Shown: positions 20,538 to 31,155 of the stretch, one piece after another | Numbering within the stretch: position 1 is the first letter of the stretch | Layout: each line of letters starts with the position of its first letter | From: Mesostigma viride | Lineage: Eukaryota; Streptophyta; Mesostigmatophyceae; Mesostigmatales; Mesostigmataceae | DNA: 64,000 bases | Reading direction: 5' to 3' | NCBI GenBank assembly: GCA_009746045.1 | Contig: RPFO01000027.1 | Span: forward strand, 4,153,953-4,217,952 | Position numbers and translations under genes: made by a program | Notes under the pieces: generated by a model | The model's input: the letters and a program-made list of their open reading frames with translations, nothing else | What the model was told of the DNA's origin: nothing | Database searches by the model: none

Positions 20538-21950
20538 CTACCTCATCCTCCTCGTCGCCATGCCCATAGCCGGCGACCGCCTTGCCATCCATAACCCCCG
20601 AGGCGCCATTACCCGAGTGGCCGAGTCCTGTTGCTGTGAAAACAACTCATTCAACTCGCGGTTCACCCGCTGGAACGAAGGACCCGTAGCGCGGGCCGTC
20701 TGGTGCTGCGTGGTACGCTGCCGGGCGTCCTGCAGCTTGGCTGCGCGCTCGCCCGCGTTGCGAGGCCGGTCTGGGCGCCGTGCTTGTTCCGGGCGCTTAC
20801 CGAAGGCAGGCCCGGAGAAACGGGGTGACGTCTGCTCGTCGCCACGATCGCGATCCCGTGGTGGTTGCGTGCAGTCCTTCTTGAGATGACCGACCTCGCC
20901 GCACTGTCCAGAAGCATCGCGCCTTGGATGCATCGATTGCATTGACCTGGGGCGCTTCATAGTCGCCGTCCTCCTGCTCGTGGTCGATAATGTCCTCAGA
21001 GGACCCATCTTGGTCCACCGTAGTGAAGTGGACGCGACGCGGTGCAGCACCAGCATGCCGATAGGTGACCGCTGCGCGGCGGCGTGCGAGCACATCTGAC
21101 ACCTTTAGAAGGTACTGCTGGATCTCGATCACATCCCACTGCTCCCACGGTATCTCAGCAAAGCGCTTTAGCACCTCATCTCGGAGTTCCGGACTCAGCG
21201 CCTCAATGAACCGCGCCCTATATTCGGTCCAGGTCAAGTCCTCAAGGCGAGCCGAGAATGCTTCAAACTCTGTCATAAACTCGCGGAACGGCGTGGTGCC
21301 TTGGCGTAGCTTGGAAAAAGCCAGACGCTCGTGGAGCTTCCAGTCAGGGGGCACCAGCTTGCGCTCAATGCGCTCTAGTAGCGCTCCTCTACTGTGCGAG
21401 GGTACAAGCGCGACGCGACACTCTCACAGTTGAGTATGCCGACCACTGAGGGATCCATGCAGTTTGCGACGACGTAGGAGATAAGAACCTCGGTAGCTAG
21501 CTCCCACCCATTGTGGTTGCACCACGCCCAGTATATCTGTACCCACATACGCGTCCATGAATTCGTCGATCTCGCGAGGGTTCATAGTCGCGCGCAGCTT
21601 GGGCACTGGTTTAATTAGTCAGGCATGGTCGGCGCCTCAAATGCGTCGGCCCGAGGTCCACCCACTGCGGGATACGGCGGAACATTAAAGATCGACAACG
21701 AGTCATCTGCCGATGCAGGCGCTGACCTAGTCGCGCTGCGTTGTAGCCAGACAGACGAGGGATGCGCGTAGCCAGGATCACTGGGTGCCATGCGACTCAA
21801 GTTGAGGTTATTGCCATGCGACACGCTCGGCCGCGCAGGTCCGGCAGCCTGCTGGGACATTACGCGCAGGATGGGACGACGCGGGCCCACCCTCATCGTA
21901 TACCGGCGGTGGGACCCTAGCTTCGTCCTGGGTCCACAAGGATGTTGCAT
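20538..21950 (-). pseudogene. Ty3 gag remnant
   Basis: Pieces in different frames. 21354-20797 holds a gag core typical of Ty3 elements (FREFMTEFEAFSARL, YRARFIEALSPELRDEVL). A zinc knuckle (QCGEVGHLKKDC near 20890) is split from its first Cys by a frameshift at about 20915. 21950-21424 is a poorly conserved N-terminal region. Basic, Arg-rich sequence follows the knuckle. Confidence 0.7.
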
Positions 21951-22390
21951 TGGACTTCAGGTCACCGCGAAAAGAAACCCGTCGACCGCTCGCCCAGGGA
22001 TGTTAATTGTAATCGTTGGGCACGTTGCGTGTGATAATAGGTCCCGTTTTGACTCGCGACTGAGTTTTCCCAGAAAAAGCCCTAAATTTAGGACCACTTG
22101 GAATTAAAATATAAACATGCAAACATTAAAATTTGACCCTGGCATTCGTGCCCATGACAGATAACACACTTTTTTAGTTTCTATCAAAAACCTGGGGTCA
22201 AATAATTACATTTAGTGCATGAATGGGCCCTGCCACCTGCCAGACCTCAAAGCGCGAATTTGGTCAAAATGAGAATTTAGGACCAATAGGACCAATTAGT
22301 GTCAACGCATTACCATGCTATCCACACGGTCCCTTGATGAGCATCTTACAAGCGCTAGGGGACCCTACGAGGCCTTGGGATGGCGGGGCA

Positions 22391-22533
22391 GCGTATATAT
22401 ATTTAAAAATATAATTACTTACAGCAGAGTGAAATCACTCAAACCAAAGCAAACGCCCAGCTATAAACCTATGTACAGAGCCATGTCAAAACTCTATACT
22501 ACGATAAGACCAATGGAAACGCCTAACGGGAGG
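22391..22533 (+). repeat. Left terminal inverted repeat
   Basis: Contains AGCAGAGTGAAATCACTCAA and ends with GCCTAACGGGAGG. It is also translated as the N-terminal segment of the enclosed ORF (KPKQTPSYKPMYRAMSKLYT). Confidence 0.85.
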
Positions 22534-22539
22534 CGTATA

Positions 22540-23760
22540 TATATCCCGGGCCCCGACCTCCCGCCACATGCTATTCGCATGGCCTCCCTGCCTGCACGGA
22601 TGGGTGGCTGCGGTCTGACTCGTGCCGCCCGGCTGGCCCCAGCAGCCTTTTTGGGCTCCGTCGCTCAGTCGTGGGCGGAAAGCTGCCGGCTCCTGCCCCT
22701 TTTGGCAACGGCAGCGCCTGACCTCCTGGACCCCAGCAGCCCTTTGCCCTTCGTCACCGCCATCCAGGAGGCCTATGCTGAGATCCAGCAGGCCTGTTCT
22801 CCCGTCCGTGCCGCTCAGGCGGTACAGCGCCACCTCCCTCGCGGCACTCCCTCGGTCGCCTCCGTTCAATCTCCCGCCGCATTCCCTGCTCGCGTCATCG
22901 ATAAACACCAGAAAACCTACGCGGGTATTCTGCACACGGCTGATTGGATTGCTCTTTTCGCGGACCTCAACGCCCAGGGACGTGCGTGGCTGTTCTCGCT
23001 TTCCTTGCGGAGTGTGGGCTCGGCGTACCTTCGTGCTCTTCCCATGGCCCCCCCATTCGCCTTGGCTCCCAGCCACTACTCGGTGGCGCTCCGGCACCAG
23101 CTATTTGCCCCGCAGCCTCTTGTTCCGGCCGGGCGGCCTTGTGGAAGCTGTGGGCAGCCGCTGGATCCCACGGGGACTCACTACCTTGCCTGCATGGGGG
23201 GCCAACAGAATCAGAATTGGTATTTGTATTTGCACACTGTCCTCCTGACGGTGGTGCTCGCCATGATTCGGTCGGTTTTCCCCCACGCGAACATCCGGTC
23301 CGAGGATGCGGATGGCGCTGCCTTCTATTCCCCCAACCACCGGCCTGACATCGTGGTGCTGGACTTTGAGGGGGGTGGCCGGCATCTGCTTATTGACGTT
23401 TCGGTGGCGCGGCCCTTGGCTCTTAGCCACGTGGCTGGGGCCTCCCTCACGGCAGGTTACACGGCGGACCGGGCGGAGCGGGCCAAGCTCCTGGCCTACG
23501 GCGACGTCGGGCACCATCGTGTGGTGCCCTTTGTCCTGGAGGAGTTTGGGGCCATGGGGCCCCTGACCTCCGCCTTCTTCAAGGAGTGTTGCCGGCTCCG
23601 GGAGGACCGGCTGGACCTGGAGGGCCAGCGGGCCCCATGGTCGGCGCGGACCTGGACGTCATATTGGCGTCAGCGCTTGTCGGTGGCGCTGACTCGGGCC
23701 ATGGCTGACATCATGCTCCGCCGTACGCGGGCTGATTTTGCGGTGCAGCAGGGCTATTAG
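22540..23760 (+). CDS. Restriction-like endonuclease domain of a non-LTR retrotransposon polyprotein
   Basis: The open frame runs from 22315, but recognisable protein starts near 22580. SLPARMGGCGLTRAARLAPA matches the post-RT segment common in plant and oomycete RT polyproteins. Then come AWLFSLSLRSVGSAYLRALP, a Cys-rich knuckle (CGSCGQPLDPTGTHYLAC) and an RPD-x12-D motif (RPDIVVL...LLIDVSV), as in the restriction-like endonuclease of R2/CRE-like and Dualen-like elements. About 480 codons are open with no stop. No RT domain precedes it, so it is either a 5'-truncated retroelement or a captured nuclease. Activity is unknown. Confidence 0.65.
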   Translation, partial: YIPGPDLPPHAIRMASLPARMGGCGLTRAARLAPAAFLGSVAQSWAESCRLLPLLATAAPDLLDPSSPLPFVTAIQEAYAEIQQACSPVRAAQAVQRHLPRGTPSVASVQSPAAFPARVIDKHQKTYAGILHTADWIALFADLNAQGRAWLFSLSLRSVGSAYLRALPMAPPFALAPSHYSVALRHQLFAPQPLVPAGRPCGSCGQPLDPTGTHYLACMGGQQNQNWYLYLHTVLLTVVLAMIRSVFPHANIRSEDADGAAFYSPNHRPDIVVLDFEGGGRHLLIDVSVARPLALSHVAGASLTAGYTADRAERAKLLAYGDVGHHRVVPFVLEEFGAMGPLTSAFFKECCRLREDRLDLEGQRAPWSARTWTSYWRQRLSVALTRAMADIMLRRTRADFAVQQGY

Positions 23761-23763
23761 GTT

Positions 23764-23902
23764 CCTCCCGTTAGGCGTTTCCATTGGTCTTATCGTAGTA
23801 TAGAGCTTTGACATGGCTCTGTATATAGGTTTATAGCTGGGCGTTTGCTTTGGTTTGAGTGATTTCACTCTGCTGTAAGTAATTATATTTTTAATATATA
23901 TA
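23764..23902 (-). repeat. Right terminal inverted repeat
   Basis: Reverse complement of the left TIR with substitutions near 23808 and 23823. It starts 4 bp after the stop codon of the enclosed ORF, so the ORF fills the space between the TIRs. Confidence 0.85.
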
Positions 23903-24289
23903 AAAGTATATATATTTTTTTTATATATAGCTGGGCGTAATCATATTTTTAAATATATATAGCTGGGCGTTTGCTTTGGTTTGAGTGATTTCACTCTGCT
24001 GTAAGTAATTATATTTTTTTAAAAATATATATATCCTCAGATCCTTGATATATCCTCAGAGGTGTACCCAGGGCCCTCCAACAAGCTGGTGGTGCTTGCC
24101 TGAAGTTATGCATGGATAGTGATTACATTGCCCTGGCAGTTCCTTTCTTGCTTCAAGTCTTGCGATTTGAGTGTGATGCAAGGTATCACATTCCTGTAGC
24201 ATATGCCCATTACGTAACTTATCGATTCAATCCATAATAACAACAATTCAATAAATATGCTTCCATAGTAGACCGGTTGATCAGCAAGT

Positions 24290-24375
24290 TCGCCTACATC
24301 CTGATAAGGGCTAATGCTCCGCAGTCGGCGGTTCCCTGGCAGTAGGATTTAAAAAAAAATTAAAATTAAAATTAT
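24290..24375 (+). mobile_element. Divergent LINE 3' terminus
   Basis: TAGACCGGTTGATCAGC, a TAATGCTCCG...CGGTTCCC hairpin-like segment and an A-rich tail parallel the LINE 3' ends at 396, 15105 and 26111. It meets the tail of the minus-strand LINE at 24349-24375. Confidence 0.5.
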
Positions 24376-26033
24376 AACATGCCTCCGTGGGGAGGTCATG
24401 TAGCACATATTTCATGATGGATGGGGTGGGGGAAGCCGCGTGATCGAACTATCCTAACTCTATCTAGAAAATCCTAACTACACTACTCATCAAAACGCCT
24501 CCTCCGTTTGGGGGGAGGTGGCTTGCCCACAGGGTCGGGCGTGTGCGCCTTGACAATCTTCTTCCACCGCGTCTTGTCCTGCATGGCAGTCCAAAGACGG
24601 GAGAGAGAGTGGATGCGGTGCTCAAACTGGGCTGGGACCACTAGGTCGTCCAGCAACATCTGAACGTAGTTGGTGACAGGTTTCCCTACCCTTTTGGGAA
24701 TGTCCTTGGGGCCAGGCCAGGTCAGAATGTGCCGCCCTGGCTGTCCAAGCCGCTGGGGGCCGGCCAGACCAAGGGTGGTGTCGACCTGGCTGGTGCGGGC
24801 AAGGTGTCCTACAAATGCTATCCTACGCTGCCTAATCTCGTCCGAAACACGAGGCATGCCATGATACAGAGACTCTGATGACGGACGCTCGGAAAAACCT
24901 ACATTAAGGACCTGCCGGAGCATCCTGTAAACGGTGCCGTCGAGCCGAGCTGCCAGTTTGGGTGGGAGGGTCCACGCCTCGGCGCCATACGTGAGCACCG
25001 TGAGGACGAGGACCTTGAAGAGCATGCGCTTGCGGTGCCCGTCCAGGCCCTTCGAGCGCCAGTAGGGTGTGAGCGAACGGAGCTTGGCCCAGGCAAGGCC
25101 GATGCGGGTGTCCACATCGTCGGCGGTGTCAGGAAGCCAGCTCCCCAACAGCTTGAAGCGGTCGCGGAACGGGACCTCCGACCCGTCGAGCAGGCGCGGC
25201 AGCGGTGGTTTACTGGATGCCCCTATCACCATCGCCTCAGTTTTGACACTAATCTCCAGCCCCACCGCCCGCGCCTCCAGGCCCAGGCAGTCCAGCCAGG
25301 TCTGAATGTGCTCGGGGCTCTCGATGAGGGTGGTATCATCCGCATAAATCAGGTCGGCAAGGCGGTAACCAGGTCTAACCCCGCCGTGCTCCTTCACGTT
25401 AAGGATGTCCAAGCCTGGCTCGAACCCCTTCAGAGCAGTAAAGCGCGCACGTGCCCGGCGCATGACGTGATCCACGACAATAATGAACAGGTATGGGGAC
25501 AGGACACAACCTTGCCACACCCCGTGGTGAAGGGGGAATGGTGGAGTGGTGCCCTCCGCAGTCCGCACTACGGCCTGTGAACCCTCATACAGACGGCGAA
25601 TGGCAGCAATAAACGCAGGTGGTACCCGATCCAGAGCTAGGATGGCCCAAAGAGCCTCCCAGAGAACCGTGTCAAAGGCCTTGATATAGTCAACAAAAAT
25701 GAAGACCAGCGGCAAACTGTCAGGGGGAAGTCGACGCACCTCCTCCATCAACCGGCGCGCGACAAACACAGCCATGACAGTGTTACGACCACGACGGAAA
25801 CCCATCTGAGACTCACCCAGGTGTGGGTCCAGCGCGGCGCGGAGCCTGTGCAGCATCATGCGCATGAAGACCTTCAGCGCGGCGCTCTGGAGGCAGACAC
25901 CCCGGTAGTTACCGGGGTCAGCAGCAGAGCCCTTCTTGTACAGCATGACGCGGATGGCCGTCTGCCACTCAGCAGGCGGAGGCTCGTCAGAGAGCAGGCA
26001 GTAGGATGGTGAGGCTTTATAACTGATTTCCAA
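24349..26033 (-). mobile_element. 5'-truncated LINE with reverse transcriptase
   Basis: The RT frame (26033-24483) is followed by a 3' UTR with CCATCCATC, a hairpin (CCTCC...GGAGG) and a (TAATTTT)n tail ending near 24349. The apurinic endonuclease and ORF1 are missing. The RT starts near its first conserved block, so the copy is 5'-truncated. Confidence 0.85.
24483..26033 (-). CDS. Non-LTR retrotransposon reverse transcriptase (5'-truncated)
   Basis: 516 codons open without a stop. RT blocks in order: AIRVMLYKKGSAADPGNYRG, QMGFRRGRNTV, motif A FVDYIKAFDTVLWEAL, motif B HGVWQGCVLSPYLF (Trp in place of the usual Arg or Lys), motif C LIYADDTTLIE and KTEAMVIG. The thumb-like LTVLTYGAEAW and YRMLRQVLNVGF follow. 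The C-terminus (GRHILTWPGP, TRWKKIVKAHTPDPVGK) matches copies A and B. The clade looks RTE-like. All catalytic residues are present, so truncation may be recent. The listed start is the first in-frame ATG of a truncated frame, not a native start. Confidence 0.88.
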   Translation of the reverse strand: MEISYKASPSYCLLSDEPPPAEWQTAIRVMLYKKGSAADPGNYRGVCLQSAALKVFMRMMLHRLRAALDPHLGESQMGFRRGRNTVMAVFVARRLMEEVRRLPPDSLPLVFIFVDYIKAFDTVLWEALWAILALDRVPPAFIAAIRRLYEGSQAVVRTAEGTTPPFPLHHGVWQGCVLSPYLFIIVVDHVMRRARARFTALKGFEPGLDILNVKEHGGVRPGYRLADLIYADDTTLIESPEHIQTWLDCLGLEARAVGLEISVKTEAMVIGASSKPPLPRLLDGSEVPFRDRFKLLGSWLPDTADDVDTRIGLAWAKLRSLTPYWRSKGLDGHRKRMLFKVLVLTVLTYGAEAWTLPPKLAARLDGTVYRMLRQVLNVGFSERPSSESLYHGMPRVSDEIRQRRIAFVGHLARTSQVDTTLGLAGPQRLGQPGRHILTWPGPKDIPKRVGKPVTNYVQMLLDDLVVPAQFEHRIHSLSRLWTAMQDKTRWKKIVKAHTPDPVGKPPPPKRRRRFDE

Positions 26034-26110
26034 ATTATTAATTGCATGCGCGTGTAATTAATAGTTGTCTCACTTCATAGAATCACAAGCTGGAAGGCAC
26101 ACCAATACAG

Positions 26111-26348
26111 TGTAGATAGATTAGACCGGTAGGACTGTTTGCACCCATCCATCCATCGGGGTTAATGCTCCGTGACTCCCCAACGGGAGCACGAGTCTAA
26201 TTAACTAATTAATTAATACTGTGTCCAATTAATGCTCCGTGACTCCCCAACGGGAGCACGAGTCTAATTAATTAATTAATTAATACTGTGTCCAATTAAT
26301 GCTCCGTGACTCCCCAACGGGAGCACGAGTTTAATTTATTAATTAATA
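26111..26348 (+). mobile_element. LINE 3' terminus with hairpin and tail in triplicate
   Basis: TAGATAGATTAGACCGGTAG and the CCATCC motif are followed by three tandem units of 66-67 bp, each TAATGCTCCGTGACTCCCCA plus the hairpin partner, CACGAGT and a TAAT-rich tail. Units start near 26163, 26229 and 26296. No coding part remains. Confidence 0.8.
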
Positions 26349-29300
26349 GTGCACGAACAATAACTGCTACGTTAGAGCTAGCTCTACCATCTGGTCTATA
26401 GACGACTACTCTTGTCCTTACATTAAGTTCCACTCTTGTCTTACTTCATTAAGTTCCAGAACGCCATGCCTCCAAGACTAGTTGTCTCACCTAATAATAA
26501 TGGAGGCCGTAATCCATGCCACTCATATGGCAGATGCAAAATGTGAATGTCGTCGAATTAACACCTCCGTGCCTACTCATCATCGTGTACATGCCAACAT
26601 AGTGCCCCTCTAGGTAGTATATGTTCAGACCAACGCATGTGGAAGCGAAGAAGATAGTTCTGGCCACTGGCCAGCATGTGAGATGAGATCCCATGGTGAA
26701 GCTGGCACGTAGCCATTCCACAAGAAAAGCAGCACAGCTGGAGATGGCGCTTGTCGTCATCCCACATGCACCCCTCGACCATGAGCGCCCAGTCCACACT
26801 GCTAAAACGACAAACAATCCACGAAGATATTGTTGACATCAGACATACAACCAACCTGCAGTTTAGAAGCAGAGCACACATTGGCCAAAGCACACATTGG
26901 CAAGAATTAATGCATTAAATTATTAATCAGCACGTAGATCATGTCACGTGGGTACCAATTCTATGTATAATTCAAGCCAGTTTAGAGGCTAAAAACAGAA
27001 AGAAGAAAGTAAGTGGCCAGTGTCATGAATACTGAAGCTTTTTGATCGAGCGCTCGCCACAACCACAACTAGAGAGTCAACCAGCAAAATAAACCACGAC
27101 ACAACCGCTCAAGTCTGAACAGAGTGCAAACTGTCGGATGTTGAAAGAGGGTGAACAACATATCCCTGACTGGTGGGCTGTGTTTGTCCTTCATTAAGTG
27201 AACAAACAGCAAAACAACAAACCAGCAACAAAGTAGCATATCGAATGCAAACATGGCAAACAAAATATGACAGATGTCGTGCTCATAATCACTGAGATGC
27301 AGTAGATATTTCAAGACCTCATTCCGTGAGAAAACTATTGCTTTTGCTGCCTCAGCGTGAACGCCATGCGAATCTCCAAGCCACGGCTGCGATAAAGTAA
27401 AGGAAATTTACGATGTGGGGTTGACAAGGTAGCAATACAAAATAATAAGTAGCCACAAACATACCAAAGAATAATAGAAGCCCCAGATAAATAAGCAGAA
27501 TAAAAACAGAATCCCCATATCAACCTAAAATTATTGTTAAAAAGCATCCCACACCATGTGACACACACCATGTGGGCTACGGTTAGTTAATGCTTGCTGG
27601 GGGGGAGGGGGATCATGTGTTAGGGTGGTCCGTCATCCCTTCCTTAGACCAGCCAAGGCTCATTGTGGCCATTTGCTTGCACCTTAACCTACGCCTTGAG
27701 CCCACCTGACCTTACCAGCAACTTAACAGCACCTGCTATATGCGTCAGCCTACTGCTCGTTGTATTCCACCCACAGCTGGGCCCGCACCATGATGCGGAG
27801 AGAGCACTCTGTGGCCTGCTCCCCTTCGGCAGTGAGAGAAGCTACTAAAGGCGCCTTCCCTCCTTCTCATTGTGTATAGGGGTTGAAGGTTCCTTGGTTG
27901 GTACCCACGTAGCGCAGTCTACACGCTAATCAATTAATTAGTGAATGAATCATCCCTTCCATGAATATGTGGGGTAACCTCACATGGCATCACAAGCTTA
28001 AAAACAATGTAAGTACATCGCTTAGGTAATAAGCAACGTGTACAAACATAGCGATTCGGATCTACACCCTGACTGCTGAGTAGGGTATGAAAGCTTTCCA
28101 ACATGGCCACCCAACGTCACATCACTTAGATGATGAACTAGCAAACAAGAGCAGTTCCAGGCAATTTGCATGGCCATCCATTGAAAGCATGTACAATTTC
28201 ACATTATACATTTGCAGCACTGTCTGTTCAATCTGCACAGAAAAAAGAGCATGCATAATTACATCCACTATTACCATGTGTCATGGTATAGCAACTTATG
28301 CACAACACATTTGCCTTTAAACTAAATTGTAAGAAATATGCCTTGACGTTTACAAACACATACCCAAAAGGACTCTGCGGTTTTCTCATACTCCCCCCGA
28401 GTTGACTGCTTCAGCCACGAATCCCGTATTTCCTGGGCACGCTCCCTGTCAGTAGCATTGGGCCCCCGCGGGGGGCAATCTGGGACGGTTCCAGCGTGTT
28501 TGGACATGGCGCGACACTGGCAGGGATCAGGTCAGATAGATGGAGAAGGTGGGCGCACATGAAATATATCATATGGCGTTTTATGCTGTCCATTTGCGCA
28601 TATGATGAAAACTGCAGGGCTCCCAGCCTTGTGGCAAGCAATTCACGTAGTGCACTAGTGCAAACCCGAGTTCTAGAAGTTAACACAGAAGGGCCGGGGA
28701 GAAAACTGCAGGCATTCCCATTCCGCCGGGTCTTCAATTAAATAGACACCCTACAAGAGCAAACGCAGCTTACCTAAACCTTAACCGCAGCCGCGCAACG
28801 CCCTTACGGACACAGTAAGACGGGCTGGGCTGTAAAAGCCCAGTACAGAGAGGCGCATCCGCGCAATGCCCTTGCGGACACAGTAAGACGACTGGGCTGT
28901 AAAAGCGGGCAGTACAGAGAGGCGCATGATCCAACCGTGCTGCAGACGTTGAGAGTGCATACCCTGCATACGACTTGAGCAGCCTTGCCGGCATCTCCTA
29001 CATTCTTATTCGTCCGACACTGCATTATTGTTCACATCCTCCATTCTTGTATATTCACCGTCTGCCTGGCTGGCCAAAAAAGAGCATTTGACACACTGGT
29101 GCTGCTGTATAAAGCATTGAAATTCGTGCTTCCGGCAAGCTTCGGGTGTGCTGTTTGCCCGAAGACTCAGCATGATGGTTACGTTACGTCTCGGCAGCGC
29201 TGCCCTGGCTGCCTGGCCAAGCCACGTCCTCTGCGCCCCTGTTTCAGGTTTTGCCCTGGCCGAGCCCCGTCGTTGCAGCCCCGTTTTGGGTTTCGGGAGC

Positions 29301-30602
29301 GTCCTCCGGGCCCCGTTCCCAGGTTTTTCCCCGTCGTCCCCGCCCGGTTTTGGGTTTCGGGCCGGCGGGCCGCCAGGCCCGTGGGCTGGAGGACGGGGAG
29401 GACGGGGGGGCCGGGCGGACGCGCGGCCCCTCCCCCCCCCCGTCCTCTCAGCAGGACACCCATGGATCATGTTGTTTCTTGTGCCTCCCACGGCATGCCC
29501 ACGGATATAATTTCGCTACAGTACTGTAGGAGCAATTATTTTCGGCAGTTCGATTGTGTACGTTGCGTTCGGAGTTTGGACGCATGGTCGGGGCCATTTT
29601 CACTGCATGTACAGTAAAAGAGTGGCAAAAAGATTTATCTGGAGTGTACTGGAGTCCGACGTAATCGCGACTCCAAACGACGGGTCGAATGCGGAATTTA
29701 CTGAACGGTTCGATTCGAACATGGGGATTGTGAATTTCCCCACTTCTCAGAGTCAGCCGCTTCCCTGCCTGCATTAGAAGGACTGCTTTTACGTTCGTCC
29801 ATTGAAGCGGAAAATGGTGAGCAGCAAGAACTACGTATATATACTGCAAACAGTTTGCTTATGAGCTTGTTTGTGAAACCTGTAGGAAAAAGTGCTATTA
29901 TGGAGAGGAGATACGTATTACTAGTTCATGGTCTGCATGCTGGGAAAGCGCCTGCAGTTTGCCGGTAGCCATCAGTTAGCTTTGCGAGGCTTTTGTTTCT
30001 AGTTGCCAGGCATTTCTGGGCATTTTCTCACCAGACATTGTTCCATTTCTCACGATTCCCCATTCTAGAGAGTCCGGCCCGGCCCATCCTGCTGGTGCGT
30101 CTCATGATTCCATGTTATGCATTGTTAATTTCTAAAAATCAAATTATAAAAAAGGCGATTGCATCATTTTTCTTGCTACACTGATTGCGATTTTCTGACC
30201 TCATTGCATAGAAATGTTTACATATTTAATTTTAATATTAGATTTGAAGCAAGAATGCCACGTATGGATGGAAATACCTAGTTGACTTGCTTGTAGGAGA
30301 CCATGATCTACGGCAATACGGCAGGCTGTTCGTGGTGCAAGTTTTACTCTTTCCCTGCCTTATTAGCTAGTTCCCATGCCCCCTGCGTGGCCAAGCTGTT
30401 AAGTATTCAACATCCCAGTAACCCGTCCCGCACTTGCCAGCCCCCCCCTTTTGGCCCATGCCACAGCTTCCCAGCTGTACTTGCACCCTTGCTGTCTAGT
30501 ACAAAGTACATCGTTATTTGTAGTGCTTGGTGTCGCGGCCCTTCCTGGCTCATTCCCTGCTCCCTCGCTTGTGTTGCCGGTTTCAGCTCCCTACTTTGTC
30601 AC
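26349..30602. other. Gene-poor region
   Basis: No gene recognised. It contains a two-copy 68-bp repeat (28788-28928) and a GC-rich island (29220-29460) that is open in several frames on both strands but has no family resemblance. AT-rich and mixed sequence make up the rest. Confidence 0.6.
28788..28928 (-). repeat. 68-bp direct repeat, two copies
   Basis: CGGACACAGTAAGACG and CAGTACAGAGAGGCGCAT recur with 68-bp spacing (units near 28791 and 28859). Confidence 0.85.
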
Positions 30603-31155
30603 AACCTGCACTGAACTGCACTGAACTACATTTAACTGCCCTGCCCTGCCCTGCACTGAACTGAAGTGAACTGAAGTAGACTGAAGTGAACTGTTTGAAG
30701 TGAAGTGAAGTGAAGTGAAGTGAAGTGAAGTGAAGTGAAGTGAAGTGAAGTGAAGTGAAGTGAAGTGAAGTGAAGTGAAGTGAAGTGAAGTGAAGTGAAG
30801 TGAAGTGAAGTGAAGTGAAGTGAAGTGAATTGAAGTGACGTGAAGTGAAGTGAAGTGAAGTGAAGTGAAGTGAAGTGAAGTGAAGTGAAGTGAAGTGAAG
30901 TGAAGTGAAGTGAAGTGAAGTGAAGTGAAGTGAAGTGAAGTGAAGTGAAGTGAAGTGAAGTGAAGTGAGGTGAAGTGAGCTGAGCTGAGCTGAGCTGAGC
31001 TGAGCTGAGCTGAGCTGAGCTGAGCTGAGCTGAGCTGAGCTGAGCTGAGCTGCATGAGCTGAGCTGAGCTGAGCTGAGCTGAGCTGAGCTGAGCTGAGCT
31101 GAGCTGAGCGGAGCTGAGCTGAGCTGAGCTGAGCTGAGCTGAGCTGAGCCGAAGT
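30603..31155 (+). repeat. Phase-coherent pentanucleotide satellite
   Basis: About 110 pentamers. Left edge: mixed TGAAC, TGCCC, TGCAC and TGAAG units. Middle (about 30700-30975): homogeneous TGAAG. Right (about 30975-31150): homogeneous TGAGC with rare variants. A pentamer read as codons repeats every 15 bases, which explains the long minus-strand open frames (SLHFT and SAQLS repeats); these are not genes. Confidence 0.95.

Larger units (their letters stand above)
18659..21950 (-). mobile_element. Degenerate Ty3 (gypsy-type) retrotransposon lacking RT/RNase H
   Basis: Minus-strand order: gag (21950-20538), aspartic protease (20527-about 19850), then directly the integrase zinc finger and core (19603-18801) with a C-terminal remnant to 18659. 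The gag-protease-integrase order with integrase last identifies Ty3. No RT motif or RNase H lies between protease and integrase, so about 1-1.5 kb is missing. Several frameshifts make the copy inactive. LTRs were not found. Confidence 0.8.
22391..24030. mobile_element. TIR-flanked element enclosing a retrotransposon-type endonuclease ORF
   Basis: Long inverted repeats of about 140 bp (22391-22533 and 23764-23902), differing at about two positions away from their AT-rich ends, enclose a 1.23-kb interior that is nearly all coding. A third, partial copy of the outer TIR half, in the same orientation as the right TIR, lies at 23941-24030. Outer ends are AT-rich (TATATATTTAAAAATATA), so I cannot place a target-site duplication. 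Nothing in the interior is a standard transposase. Confidence 0.65.

Noticed and set aside
18250-22300. LTRs of the Ty3 element
   Set aside because: The flanks on both sides were compared by eye and share no long direct repeat; either lost or outside the retained part.
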